The position numbers and the translations under genes were made by a program. 64,000 nucleotides of DNA, taken from the NCBI RefSeq assembly GCF_047553045.1, contig NZ_CP180208.1, positions 1,364,001 through 1,428,000 of the forward strand, read 5' to 3'. The stretch comes from Sphingomonas_L flavalba_A (GTDB lineage: Bacteria; Pseudomonadota; Alphaproteobacteria; Sphingomonadales; Sphingomonadaceae). The notes under the pieces are model-generated. The model was given only the letters and a program-made list of their open reading frames with translations, was not told the origin of the DNA and searched no databases. Below, piece by piece: positions 17,347 to 26,507 of the stretch (position 1 is its first letter; each line of letters opens with the position of its first letter).

Positions 17347-17805
17347 TTACAAGCCGGCGAGCGCGTCGATCGCGCCCTGCAATATGTAGGAGGCGGCGAG
17401 CTTGTCGACCAGTTCGGCGCGGCGCGCGCGGCTGGCGTCGGCTTCGATCAGTGTGCGGGTGACTGCCTGGGTCGACCAGCGTTCGTCCCATAACAGGATC
17501 GGGCGCGCGCCAGACATGTTGCGGGCGAAGGCGCGCGTCGACTGGGTGCGCGGCGAGTCGCTGCCGTCGAGGTTGAGCGGCAGGCCGATGACGATGCCGG
17601 CGACCAGTTGTTCGGTCATCAGCGCTTCCAGCGCCGCGCGGTCGACCGAGAATTTCGTCCGCCGGACGAGGAGCGCCGGGCTGGCGATGGTCCATCCGGC
17701 GTCGCACAATGCGGTACCGATCGTCCGGGTACCGACATCCAGCCCGATCAGCCGGCCGGCGCCGGGCAACGCCGCGCGGAAGGCCGCGGGGTCGGTGCCG
17801 ATCAT
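17347..17805 (-). CDS. ruvX: RuvX/YqgF family Holliday junction resolvase-like protein
   Basis: RNase H-fold nuclease of the YqgF family, implicated in 16S rRNA 5' maturation in E. coli and in junction resolution in mycobacteria. The 152 residues contain the acidic strand LIGLDVGTRTIGTAL, the VIGLPLNLDGSDSPRTQ motif, WDERWSTQAVTRTL and the C-terminal KLAASYILQGAID. Its start ATG overlaps the stop of the upstream DUF3089 gene (ATGA), and coaBC starts about 30 bases downstream. Confidence 0.94.
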   Translation of the reverse strand: MIGTDPAAFRAALPGAGRLIGLDVGTRTIGTALCDAGWTIASPALLVRRTKFSVDRAALEALMTEQLVAGIVIGLPLNLDGSDSPRTQSTRAFARNMSGARPILLWDERWSTQAVTRTLIEADASRARRAELVDKLAASYILQGAIDALAGL

Positions 17806-18962
17806 TGCGATTTGTCGGTCTGATGCGCCGCCTGGTACGTCGCCAGGCGGCGAGCGATGTCGACACGGACGTTCGCCCAGAACAGCGGGTAGTCAAAGAC
17901 ATGATAGTTGTTGCCGGGCAGGGTGTAGGGGCCAAGCTCAGGCGGAGCGCCGATCAGCAAAATCCCGCGCTCGTCGCATCGCGCCGGTACGCGTCCGGGT
18001 TCGAGCGTCGCGCTTTTCAGGTCCTTGCTGGGGAAAAGGGTGCCAAGATTGGCATCGGCATCGGCGGCGGTGAACGGGATGCCGGTTAGCGGATTGGTGC
18101 ACAGCATCGCGCTGCCCGCGCGCGGGGCGCCGTTGAAGCCGGTGGTCTGGTCGTAATGTTCAAAGATCAGCGACGGGTCGGCTGGCTCGGCGAAGCTTTG
18201 CCAGGATAGCAGGCAGCCGGCCTGTTCAGCCTGTTCGCACGGCGGCAGGCCGAGGGCGACGAGGTCGGTATCCACTGAAACCGGCCAGCCGACGATGTAG
18301 ACGGCGACGATGCGGCCGACGATCGGCCGGCCCGCGACCCGCTCACGGAGCAGGCGGGTCAGGTGGAGCGAACCCTGGCTGTGTCCGGCGAGAATGATCG
18401 GCCGGTCGGCGGGGATGTCCTTTACGAAGCGATCGAACGCGGACAGCACGTCGCCATAGGCGAGGGCGAGCGCCTTCTCCGCATCGGCGCGGTCGGTCAG
18501 GAAGGCGCCGAATGTCGCCTGCCGGTATTTGGGCGCCCAGACGGTGGCGACGCCGTTGAACGCGCTTGCCTGCGCGCGCAGGAACAGGCGGGCGCGCTCG
18601 CTGGCTTCAATGTCGTCGAGCGGGGCGTTCCAGGCGGAACGTTCCAGGAAGGTTGTCGGGTGAATATAGAACAGCGCGGCGGGCGGTGCCCCGGAAGGCT
18701 GATAGCCTTCGGGCACCCAGAGTGACGGATCGGTCGGGCCCTTGCCGGGGTAGGAATACCACATCGCCGGATCGGCATAGGCGTCGGCGGCGACTTTCGG
18801 CGCGGCCTGGAACGCGGCGGTCGGTACGAAGGCGGCGCGCATCATCCGGTCGCCGAACAGGCGGTAGGCGAGGGCGGCGAGCAGCACGAGGACGATTGCG
18901 CCGGCGACGAAATACAGGAATTTACGGGCCAAGAGGGTGCTCCGAACTGCGCTTTCCGCCAC
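17802..18962 (-). CDS. DUF3089 alpha/beta hydrolase-like protein, membrane anchored
   Basis: 386 residues: an N-terminal membrane span (about residues 14-36, LYFVAGAIVLVLLAALAY) and a DUF3089 domain with the hydrolase nucleophile elbow in ILAGHSQGSLHL and an early ALFYIHPTTF segment. Relatives are annotated only as DUF3089 proteins or hypothetical lipases, so the substrate is unknown. A histidine in NNYHVFDYPLFW near the C-terminus fits a catalytic role. Start is GTG 18962 (weak ribosome site). It is upstream of ruvX with a four-base overlap and divergent from gatC. Confidence 0.85.
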   Translation of the reverse strand: MAESAVRSTLLARKFLYFVAGAIVLVLLAALAYRLFGDRMMRAAFVPTAAFQAAPKVAADAYADPAMWYSYPGKGPTDPSLWVPEGYQPSGAPPAALFYIHPTTFLERSAWNAPLDDIEASERARLFLRAQASAFNGVATVWAPKYRQATFGAFLTDRADAEKALALAYGDVLSAFDRFVKDIPADRPIILAGHSQGSLHLTRLLRERVAGRPIVGRIVAVYIVGWPVSVDTDLVALGLPPCEQAEQAGCLLSWQSFAEPADPSLIFEHYDQTTGFNGAPRAGSAMLCTNPLTGIPFTAADADANLGTLFPSKDLKSATLEPGRVPARCDERGILLIGAPPELGPYTLPGNNYHVFDYPLFWANVRVDIARRLATYQAAHQTDKSQ

Positions 18963-19038
18963 CTAGCGGGCGGACAAGATCGCGTCCAACATTACCGTCG
19001 CGCTTGAAGCAGGACGGGCCGGATGCTAGCCGCGCGGC

Positions 19039-19326
19039 ATGTCAGTCGATACAGCCACAGTCCGCCGGATCGCCGGCCTCGCCCGGATCGCGGTCAGCGA
19101 TGCCGAAGCAGAGGCGATGGTGCCCGAACTCAACAACATTCTTGGCTGGATCGAGCAACTGGGCGAGGTCGACACCAGCGGGGTTACCCCGATGACCGCG
19201 GTCATCGCCAACAGCCTGCGGCTGCGCGACGACGTCGTCACCGACGGCGATGTGCGTGACGCGGTGCTGGCCAACGCGCCGCAGGCTGAACACGGCTTCT
19301 TCGCCGTGCCGAAGGTGATCGAATAA
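19039..19326 (+). CDS. gatC: aspartyl/glutamyl-tRNA amidotransferase subunit C
   Basis: Small scaffold subunit of GatCAB, which converts Glu-tRNA(Gln) and often Asp-tRNA(Asn) to the amidated forms. The 95 residues carry the family pattern VRRIAGLARIAVSDAEAE, ELNNILGWIEQL and the C-terminal NAPQAEHGFFAVPKVIE. Its TAA stop overlaps the gatA ATG by one base. Its presence implies that glutaminylation, at least, goes by the indirect pathway here. Confidence 0.97.
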   Translation: MSVDTATVRRIAGLARIAVSDAEAEAMVPELNNILGWIEQLGEVDTSGVTPMTAVIANSLRLRDDVVTDGDVRDAVLANAPQAEHGFFAVPKVIE

Positions 19327-20807
19327 TGGCTGAGTTGACCGACCTGGGTATCGCGGCGATCCGCGACGGGGTGCGAGACGGCACGTTCACCGCGCGAGAG
19401 GTGGCCGAGCAGTTCGTTGCGCGCGTCGCCGCGGCGCGCTCGCTGAACGCGTTCATCACCGAAACGCCGGAACATGCGCTGGCCGCCGCGGACGCCGCCG
19501 ACAAGGCGCGCGCTGCGGGGACGCTGGCGCCGCTGTCCGGCGTGCCGATCGGCATGAAGGATCTGTTCTGCACCGCCGGCGTGCGTTCGACCGCCGCCAG
19601 CGCGATGCTTGGCGATTTCGTGCCGCCGTATGAATCGACGGTGTCGGCGAAGCTGTGGGCGGCCGGGGCCGGCATGCTCGGCAAGCTGAACCTGGACCAG
19701 TTCGCGATGGGGTCGTCCAACGAGACCAGCGCGCTCGGCGACGTCGTGTCGCCGTGGCGACGGAATGATGGCGGCAACGCCGCGCTGACCCCGGGCGGAT
19801 CGTCTGGCGGGAGCGCCGCCGCTGTTTCGGCGCGGTTGTGCCCGGCCGCGACCGGCACCGATACCGGCGGTTCGATTCGCCAGCCGGCGGCGTTCACCGG
19901 TATTTCCGGGATCAAGCCGACCTACGGCCGCTGTTCACGCTGGGGCATCGTCGCCTTCGCATCGTCACTTGACCAGGCCGGGGCGATGGCGCGCGACGTG
20001 CGCGACTGCGCGCTGATGTTGCACGCGATGAGCGGTTTCGATCCGAAGGACGCGACCTCGCTCGACCTGCCGGTGCCCGACTGGGAGGCGGCGCTGTCCG
20101 CCGATCTGCGCGGCAAGCGCATCGGCATCCCGCGCGAATACCGGGTCGACGACATGCCCGCGGAGATCGACGCGCTGTGGCGGCAGGGCGCAGCCTGGCT
20201 GAAGGACGCCGGGGCCGAGGTGGTCGACGTGTCGTTGCCGCACACCCGCTACGCCCTTCCGGCGTACTACATCGTCGCGCCGGCTGAGGCGTCGTCCAAC
20301 CTCGCCCGTTATGACGGCGTTCGCTACGGACTGCGCGACCTGCCCGAAGGCGCGGGGTTGCAGGACATGTACGCCGCGACCCGCGCCGCCGGGTTCGGGG
20401 CCGAAGTCAAGCGCCGCATCCTGATCGGCACCTATGTGCTGTCGGCCGGTTTCTATGACGCCTATTACACGCAGGCGCAGAAAATCCGGACCCTGATCGC
20501 CCGCGATTTCGAGCAGGCCTGGGCAAGTTGCGACCTGCTGTTGACGCCGACGGCACCGTCCGCCGCATTCGCGCTGGGCGAGCGCAGCGCCGATCCGATC
20601 GCCATGTATTTGAACGACGTGTTCACTGTGCCGTCGTCGCTGGCTGGACTGCCGGCGATGTCGGTTCCCGGCGGACTGGACGGACAGGGGCTGCCGCTGG
20701 GCCTGCAGCTGATCGGCCGTCCGCTGGACGAACAAGGGGTCCTGAACGCCGGTCTGGCGATCGAGGCGCGGGCCGGGTTTAGCGAGCGCCCCAGCGACTG
20801 GTGGTGA
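19326..20807 (+). CDS. gatA: aspartyl/glutamyl-tRNA amidotransferase subunit A
   Basis: Amidase subunit of GatCAB that frees ammonia from glutamine. The 493 residues show the Ser-cisSer-Lys catalytic set: Lys78 in PIGMKDLF, the cis-Ser in TPGGSSGGSAAAV (about 159-160) and the nucleophile at about Ser183 in TDTGGSIRQPA. The C-terminal part (VPSSLAGLPAMSVPGG) is typical. gatB, usually next, is separated from it by an unrelated acyltransferase gene, so the three subunits are not contiguous. Confidence 0.98.
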   Translation: MAELTDLGIAAIRDGVRDGTFTAREVAEQFVARVAAARSLNAFITETPEHALAAADAADKARAAGTLAPLSGVPIGMKDLFCTAGVRSTAASAMLGDFVPPYESTVSAKLWAAGAGMLGKLNLDQFAMGSSNETSALGDVVSPWRRNDGGNAALTPGGSSGGSAAAVSARLCPAATGTDTGGSIRQPAAFTGISGIKPTYGRCSRWGIVAFASSLDQAGAMARDVRDCALMLHAMSGFDPKDATSLDLPVPDWEAALSADLRGKRIGIPREYRVDDMPAEIDALWRQGAAWLKDAGAEVVDVSLPHTRYALPAYYIVAPAEASSNLARYDGVRYGLRDLPEGAGLQDMYAATRAAGFGAEVKRRILIGTYVLSAGFYDAYYTQAQKIRTLIARDFEQAWASCDLLLTPTAPSAAFALGERSADPIAMYLNDVFTVPSSLAGLPAMSVPGGLDGQGLPLGLQLIGRPLDEQGVLNAGLAIEARAGFSERPSDWW

Positions 20808-20903
20808 CGAAATAGCGCCCTATCGCAGAAAAAGATGCTAAATCTGCTCGCGCGGCCGTGCAAAAGCTGAGAGAAGCGCCGCCGGTTAGCAAGGGGACGC
20901 GTT

Positions 20904-22064
20904 TTGTCGCATCGTTTCGAGGTGCTCGACAGCCTTCGAGGACTATGCGCCTGCGCCGTAGTGCTGTTCCATTTCCACACCATGGGCGTGCTGTCTAACC
21001 TGGACATTGTCCGGCATAGCTGGCTGTTCGTAGATTTCTTCTTTGTTCTTAGTGGCTTCGTTATAGCCAACGCCTATTTGGGGCGTTTGCAGGCGGGCTA
21101 TTCAGGCTGGCGCTTCCTTGGCCTGCGGATGGGGCGCATTTACCCGCTGCACCTGTTCATCCTCCTGGTGATGCTGGTGGTGGAGCTGGTGCTGCTGCTG
21201 TGTGGAAGCGGTGGTTTGTCGACTCGGGTGCCGTTCACCCACGGCCGCAGTCCATTCGAGTTCGTCGGGTCGCTGCTGTTGCTCAACACCTTCGGCCTGA
21301 CCGACGTTCTGCAATGGAATGGCCCCGCCTGGAGCATCGCCGCCGAGATGTGGGCGTATGTCCTGTTCGCTGTCGTGGTCTGTTTCGGCGGGCGGCGCGC
21401 GCTGCCGCTGTTCGCGCTGATCGCGATCGCGTCGCTGACCGGATTGTGGCTGTGGTCCGACCGGGCGCTGGATGCGACCTATGATCTGGGCTGGCTGCGA
21501 TGCTTCTACGGGTTCAGCCTGGGTGTGCTGCTGTACAGCGCGCTTGGCGCGGTGCGCTGGCGGCCGGCGACGGCCGGGGCGGCGACGCTGGCCGAGGTCG
21601 CCGTCGTTGCGGCGTGTATCGCCTTCGTCACGCTGATCGGTACCGGGCCCGCAACGTTCGCGGCGCCACTGCTGTTCGCGCTCACGATTTTCGTCTTCGC
21701 CGGGGAAGGGGGCGCGATCAGCCGCGTGCTGAACCGGCCGTTGCCCCGGTTGCTCGGTACGCTGTCCTATTCGATCTATATGATCCACGTATTCGTGCAG
21801 GCGCGGCTGATCGACGGATTGCAACTGATCGGCGGCGACAGGTTTGTTCGCCCCAACCCGGCGCTGGGCGGTGCCGACTGGATCGTGCTGCCGGCGCCGT
21901 GGAGCGATGCGGTGACGGTGGCGATGGTAGTCATCGTCGTCGGTTGTTCCTGGCTGACCTATCACTGGGTCGAACAGCCGGCGCGAGCCTGGTCGCGGCG
22001 GTTGCTGGCCGACGGGCGCAAGGCGAAGGTTAGCCGCGCCGAAAGCGAAGCGCCGACTTTCTGA
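20904..22064 (+). CDS. acyltransferase family 3 membrane protein
   Basis: A 386-residue multi-span protein of the acyltransferase-3 family (OafA/NodX/ExoZ type), which usually O-acetylates exported polysaccharides. Signatures are LDSLRGLCACAVVLFHF at the N-terminus (the catalytic His is in the first span), WLFVDFFFVLSGFVIAN, RIYPLHLF and NGPAWSIAAEMWAY, followed by about eight more hydrophobic segments. The start is TTG 20904 with AAGGGGA seven bases upstream. It lies between gatA and gatB on the same strand. The acceptor is unknown; no polysaccharide cluster is nearby. Confidence 0.9.
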   Translation: MSHRFEVLDSLRGLCACAVVLFHFHTMGVLSNLDIVRHSWLFVDFFFVLSGFVIANAYLGRLQAGYSGWRFLGLRMGRIYPLHLFILLVMLVVELVLLLCGSGGLSTRVPFTHGRSPFEFVGSLLLLNTFGLTDVLQWNGPAWSIAAEMWAYVLFAVVVCFGGRRALPLFALIAIASLTGLWLWSDRALDATYDLGWLRCFYGFSLGVLLYSALGAVRWRPATAGAATLAEVAVVAACIAFVTLIGTGPATFAAPLLFALTIFVFAGEGGAISRVLNRPLPRLLGTLSYSIYMIHVFVQARLIDGLQLIGGDRFVRPNPALGGADWIVLPAPWSDAVTVAMVVIVVGCSWLTYHWVEQPARAWSRRLLADGRKAKVSRAESEAPTF

Positions 22065-22102
22065 CGCTTGCGATAGCCGCCGATCCGATTAGAGACGGTG
22101 CG

Positions 22103-23575
22103 ATGACGACCAGCAGCTACCGAATCCAGGGCGCCACCGGCGAATGGGAAGTGGTGATCGGGCTTGAAGTCCACGCCCAGATTACGTCCAACGCCAAGTT
22201 GTTTTCCGGCGCGGCCACCGCGTTTGGCGCGGAACCGAACACGCAGGTTTCGCTGGTCGACGCGGCGATGCCGGGCATGTTGCCGGTGCCGAACCGCGAA
22301 TGCATCCGCCAGGCGGTGCGTACCGGCATGGCGATCGAGGCGGAGATCAACCGCTGGTCCCGGTTCGACCGCAAGAATTATTTCTACGCGGACCTGCCGC
22401 AGGGCTACCAGATTTCGCAGCTCTACCACCCGCTTGTCGGCGAGGGATCGATCGCGATCGAGCCGGCCGAGGGCGAGGAGAAGATTGTCGGGATCGAGCG
22501 CATCCATGTCGAGCAGGATGCCGGCAAGTTGATGCATGACCAGCACCCGACCCGGTCCTATGTCGACCTGAACCGGTCCGGCGTGGCGCTGATGGAAATC
22601 GTGTCGCGGCCGGACATGCGTTCTCCGGCGGAAGCCGGCGCCTATGTCCGCAAGCTGCGCTCTATCCTGCGCTATGTCGGGTCGTGCGACGGCAATATGG
22701 AGGAAGGATCGATGCGCGCCGACGTCAATGTCAGCGTGCGCCGCCCCGGCGAGGAATTCGGCACCCGGACGGAGACCAAGAACGTCAATTCCGTCCGCTT
22801 TGTGATGGCGGCGATCGAGTATGAGGCGCGGCGCCAGGTCGACGTGCTGGAAAGCGGCGGCCGCATCGTGCAGGAAACTCGCCTGTTCGACCCGGACCGG
22901 GGCGAGACGCGGTCGATGCGGTCCAAGGAGGACGCGCACGACTATCGCTATTTCCCCGATCCCGACTTGCTGCCGCTGGAGTTGGACGAGGCGTTTATCG
23001 CCGAATGCCGCGCCAGCCTGCCGGAGCTGCCGGATGCCAAACGGGCGCGTTATCGCGATGTTCTTGGCGTCACCGCCTACAATGCGGCGGTGCTGACCGC
23101 CGAGGTGGAGACGGCGCGCTGGTTCGAGCGGCTGCTCGCGGCGTGCGGCGACAGGGTGACGGCGAAGGCGGCGTCTAACTGGGTGATTTCCGACCTGTTC
23201 GGCGCGCTCCACCGGGTCGGCAAGGATATCGACGCCAGCCCGGTCAGCCCCGAACAGGGCGCCGAGCTGCTCGCGCTGGTCGCCGACGGTACCCTGTCCG
23301 GCACGCTGGCCAAGCAGGTGTTCGAGATTATGCTGGAAACCGGCGGCGACCCGGCGAAGATCGTCGCGGAACGCGGGATGAAGCAGACCAGCGATACCGG
23401 CGCGATCGACGCGGTGATCGCCGATGTGCTGGCCGCCAATGCCGACAAGGTCGCGCAATACAAGGACGGCAAGGAGGCGCTGTTCGGCTTTTTCGTTGGC
23501 CAGACGATGAAGGCGATGGCCGGCAAGGCCAATCCGCAAGTGGTGAACGCGCAGCTGAAGAAGGCGCTCGGTTAG
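22103..23575 (+). CDS. gatB: aspartyl/glutamyl-tRNA amidotransferase subunit B
   Basis: Kinase and tRNA-binding subunit of GatCAB; it phosphorylates the mischarged aminoacyl group. The 490 residues include the family opening EVVIGLEVHAQITSNAKLFSG (split by usual residues), the zinc/GatB signature region SRFDRKNYFYADLPQGYQ, RSGVALMEIVSRPDMRS and the C-terminal helical YqeY-like domain (about 330-490) with NPQVVNAQLKKALG. It starts 38 bases after the acyltransferase stop and is followed by tRNA-Leu. Confidence 0.98.
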   Translation: MTTSSYRIQGATGEWEVVIGLEVHAQITSNAKLFSGAATAFGAEPNTQVSLVDAAMPGMLPVPNRECIRQAVRTGMAIEAEINRWSRFDRKNYFYADLPQGYQISQLYHPLVGEGSIAIEPAEGEEKIVGIERIHVEQDAGKLMHDQHPTRSYVDLNRSGVALMEIVSRPDMRSPAEAGAYVRKLRSILRYVGSCDGNMEEGSMRADVNVSVRRPGEEFGTRTETKNVNSVRFVMAAIEYEARRQVDVLESGGRIVQETRLFDPDRGETRSMRSKEDAHDYRYFPDPDLLPLELDEAFIAECRASLPELPDAKRARYRDVLGVTAYNAAVLTAEVETARWFERLLAACGDRVTAKAASNWVISDLFGALHRVGKDIDASPVSPEQGAELLALVADGTLSGTLAKQVFEIMLETGGDPAKIVAERGMKQTSDTGAIDAVIADVLAANADKVAQYKDGKEALFGFFVGQTMKAMAGKANPQVVNAQLKKALG

Positions 23576-23656
23576 GCTTTCGGGCTGGCCGGTCGCCCGA
23601 TCCGCTTGCTCTGGAGCGCCCTCCTGTTATAGACGCCGCCGACCGGCGGTCCTGAC

Positions 23657-23741
<85 letters not shown>

Positions 23742-23800
23742 GTTTCGCCCATGCACGCTGCCGCCATCGCCATTCAGCTTGAAAAGGCATGTTGACCGAA

Positions 23801-25429
23801 ATGCAGACTGTCGAGACGTTGAACGAAGGCCTGAAGCGCGCCTACACGCTCACCATCACCGCCAAGGACATCGACAAGCGCGTCGAGGCCGAGTTGAAGA
23901 CCGTCGCGCCGCAGGTGCGGATGCCCGGTTTCCGCCCCGGCAAGGTGCCGGCCAATCTGGTCCGCAAGATGCACGGCCCGGCGTTGCAGCAGGACGCGCT
24001 GAACAGCTCTATTCAGGAAGGCGTGCAGAAGATTCTCGCCGACAACAAGCTGCGCCCGGCGATGCAGCCGTCGGTGGAGCTGGCCGAAGGATATGAACCG
24101 GGCAAGGATGCCCAGATCACCGTTTCGCTGGAGGTGCTGCCGCAGGTGCCGACGCCGCAGATCGACGGGCTGAAGCTGGAGCGGCTGACCGTGCCGGTGA
24201 CCGACGCGCAGATCGACGAGGCGGTGGCGCGGATTGCGGCGCAGAACAAGAGCTGGGACGACGCCAAGCCGACCTACAAGGCGAAGACCGGCGACCTGGT
24301 GACGATGGATTTCGTCGGCAAGGTTGGTGGCGAAGAGTTCGCCGGCGGCAAGGGCGAGGGCATGGCCATCGAGATCGGCTCTGGCCAGCTGATCCCCGGT
24401 TTCGAAGACCAGCTTGTCGGCGTGAAGGCCAATGACGAGAAGACCATCGAGGTCACTTTCCCGGAAAACTACAACGCCAAGCATCTGGCGGGGAAGCCGG
24501 CGACGTTCGACCTGGTGATCACCGCGGTCAAGACGCCGAAGGAAACCGTCGCCGACGAGGAATTCGCCAAGGCGCTGGGCCTGGAAGGGCTGGACCAGCT
24601 GCGCGAGCTGTTCAAGGGACAGATCGAGCAGGAACATAACGGCCTGACCCGCACCCATATGAAGCGCCGGCTGCTCGACCAGCTGGCCGCCGCGCACGAC
24701 TTCGACGTGCCGCCGTCGATGGTCGAGGCGGAGTTCAACCAGATCTGGGCGCAGCTTGAGCACGAGGCGGGCCACGAGGAGGACCCCGAGGCCGCCCGCG
24801 CCGAGATGGAGAAGGACCGCGAGGATTATCGCGCCATCGCCGTGCGGCGCGTGCGCCTGGGCCTGTTGCTGTCCGAGATCGGCCAGGCCAACGGCGTCGA
24901 GGTGAGCCAGCAGGAAATGAACCGCCTCGTCCAGCAGGCGGCGCAGCAGTACAACCCGCAGGACCGCGAGCGTTTCGTCCAGTACATCCAGCAGGAGCCG
25001 ATGGCGGCCGCCCAGCTGCGCGCGCCGCTCTACGAGGACAAGGTCGTCGACTTCCTGTTCTCCAAGGCGGAGATCAGCGAGCGCGAAGTGACGCGCGAGG
25101 ACATTGAGGCGGAAATCGAGTCCGAGGACGATGCCGGCCATGTCCATGGCCCCGGCTGCGGCCATGACCACCACGATCACGACCACGCCAAGCCGAAGGC
25201 CGCCAAGAAAGCGGCGCCGAAGAAGGCGGTGAGCGAGGACGCCAAGGCCGAGGCTTCCGCCAAGCCTGCGGCGAAGAAGGCGGCGCCGAAGAAGGCCGCT
25301 GCCGCCGAGGATGCGCCGGCCCCGGCCAAGAAGCCGGCCGCGAAGAAGGCCGAGGCAGCGAAGGACGAAGCGCCGGCCAAGGCCAAGCCTGCAGCGAAAA
25401 AGCCCGCCGCCAAGAAGACGGAAGGCTGA
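23801..25429 (+). CDS. tig: trigger factor with long His-rich and Lys/Ala-rich C-terminal tail
   Basis: Ribosome-associated chaperone and peptidyl-prolyl isomerase. The N-terminal domain carries the ribosome-binding signature PGFRPGKVP, followed by the FKBP domain (about 160-245, KTGDLVTMDFVGKV to VTFPENYNAKHLAGK) and the helical chaperone domain to about residue 440. The 542 residues exceed the roughly 430-450 usual: the extra C-terminus has GHVHGPGCGHDHHDHDH, a probable metal-binding stretch, then about 85 residues of AAKK/APAKK repeats. ATG 23801 gives the usual start MQTVETLNEGLKRAYTL; an ATG at 23789 is the alternative. Confidence 0.96.
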   Translation: MQTVETLNEGLKRAYTLTITAKDIDKRVEAELKTVAPQVRMPGFRPGKVPANLVRKMHGPALQQDALNSSIQEGVQKILADNKLRPAMQPSVELAEGYEPGKDAQITVSLEVLPQVPTPQIDGLKLERLTVPVTDAQIDEAVARIAAQNKSWDDAKPTYKAKTGDLVTMDFVGKVGGEEFAGGKGEGMAIEIGSGQLIPGFEDQLVGVKANDEKTIEVTFPENYNAKHLAGKPATFDLVITAVKTPKETVADEEFAKALGLEGLDQLRELFKGQIEQEHNGLTRTHMKRRLLDQLAAAHDFDVPPSMVEAEFNQIWAQLEHEAGHEEDPEAARAEMEKDREDYRAIAVRRVRLGLLLSEIGQANGVEVSQQEMNRLVQQAAQQYNPQDRERFVQYIQQEPMAAAQLRAPLYEDKVVDFLFSKAEISEREVTREDIEAEIESEDDAGHVHGPGCGHDHHDHDHAKPKAAKKAAPKKAVSEDAKAEASAKPAAKKAAPKKAAAAEDAPAPAKKPAAKKAEAAKDEAPAKAKPAAKKPAAKKTEG

Positions 25430-25441
25430 ACATCGCCAAGG

Positions 25442-25473
25442 TCCGCCATTCTGGCCTTCGCCAGAGTGGCGGA
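25442..25473 (+). terminator. terminator-like hairpin downstream of tig
   Basis: Thirteen-base arms TCCGCCATTCTGG (25442-25454) and CCAGAGTGGCGGA (25461-25473) pair fully, with one G-U pair, around a six-base CCTTCG loop. No T run follows, so termination, if it occurs, is weak or the hairpin protects the mRNA 3' end. Confidence 0.5.
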
Positions 25474-25491
25474 ACCCGCTAAGGCAAGGCG

Positions 25492-26469
25492 ATGATGACC
25501 GATCCCGCCCGGTTGCCGCGAATCGCGGTGCTGTTGCCCTGCTATAACGAGGAGGCGGCGATCGGCCCGACGGTCGCCGCGTTCCGCGCCGCGCTGCCGC
25601 AGGCGACGATCTACGTCTACGACAACAACAGCACCGACCGCACCGCCGATGCCGCGCGCAAGGCCGGCGCGGTCGTTCGTGACGAGCGGATGCAGGGCAA
25701 GGGCCATGTCGTCCGCCGGATGTTCGCCGACATTGAGGCCGACATCTACGTGATGGCCGACGGCGACGCGACCTATGATGCCGCCGCCGCCCCGGCGATG
25801 GTGCGGATGCTGGCCGAGGAGCGGCTCGACATGGTTGTCGGCGCCCGGCAGAGCGAAGTGGAGGCGGCCTATCGCCGCGGCCACCGGCTGGGCAACGTGC
25901 TGTTCACCGGCATCCTCGCCTGGCTGTTCGGCCGCAGCTTCAGCGACATATTTTCCGGCTACCGGGTGTTTTCCCGCCGGTTCGTCAAAAGCTTTCCGGT
26001 GCTGTCCTCCGGCTTCGAGATCGAGACCGAGATCAGCGTCCATGCGCTTGAGCTGCGGATGCCGGTGGCCGAGAAGCTGACATCCTACGCCGCCCGCCCG
26101 GAAGGGTCGGCGTCGAAACTGTCGACCTGGCGCGACGGCTGGCGCATCCTGCGGACGATCGTAACCCTGTTCCGGATCGAGCGGCCGGTGCTGTTCTTCG
26201 GCGGGGTCGGGGCGCTGCTGGCGCTGGCGGCGCTGATCCTCGCCGCGCCGCTGGCCGTCACTTACAGCCAGACCGGGCTGGTTCCGCGCCTGCCGACGGC
26301 GGTGCTGGCGACCGGATTGATGATCCTCGCCATCCTGAACGGGCTGTGCGGATTGATCCTCGACACGGTGGTGCGCGGCCGGCTGGAAGTGCGGCGGCTG
26401 GCCTACCTGGCGCATCCGGCGCCGGGTGGGGTTGAACCCGGCTTGCCTTCACCCGATCTTAGCGCCTAG
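25492..26469 (+). CDS. family 2 glycosyltransferase, membrane associated
   Basis: 325 residues. A GT-A domain (about 1-220) contains VLLPCYNEEAAIGPTV, YDNNSTDRTAD and the metal-binding acidic motif in MADGDATYD, resembling polyprenyl-phosphate sugar transferases of the dolichol-phosphate mannosyltransferase type. SDIFSGYRVFSRRF is the conserved acceptor-side segment. Two hydrophobic spans follow (about 233-260 and 270-295). The activity probably loads a sugar onto a lipid carrier at the inner membrane, but donor and acceptor are unknown. It is between tig and clpP. Confidence 0.87.
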   Translation: MMTDPARLPRIAVLLPCYNEEAAIGPTVAAFRAALPQATIYVYDNNSTDRTADAARKAGAVVRDERMQGKGHVVRRMFADIEADIYVMADGDATYDAAAAPAMVRMLAEERLDMVVGARQSEVEAAYRRGHRLGNVLFTGILAWLFGRSFSDIFSGYRVFSRRFVKSFPVLSSGFEIETEISVHALELRMPVAEKLTSYAARPEGSASKLSTWRDGWRILRTIVTLFRIERPVLFFGGVGALLALAALILAAPLAVTYSQTGLVPRLPTAVLATGLMILAILNGLCGLILDTVVRGRLEVRRLAYLAHPAPGGVEPGLPSPDLSA

Positions 26470-26507
26470 GCATTACCCCCCGACGAGCAGGAAATCAGGG
26501 ATTCTTC

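Noticed and set aside
21962..23539. Long open frame on the strand opposite to gatB
   Set aside because: Its codon composition is the mirror of gatB (Arg- and Gln-rich), and the GatB protein is unmistakable, so the antisense frame is a G+C artefact. Similar long frames oppose glyA, hemA, topA and gyrA.
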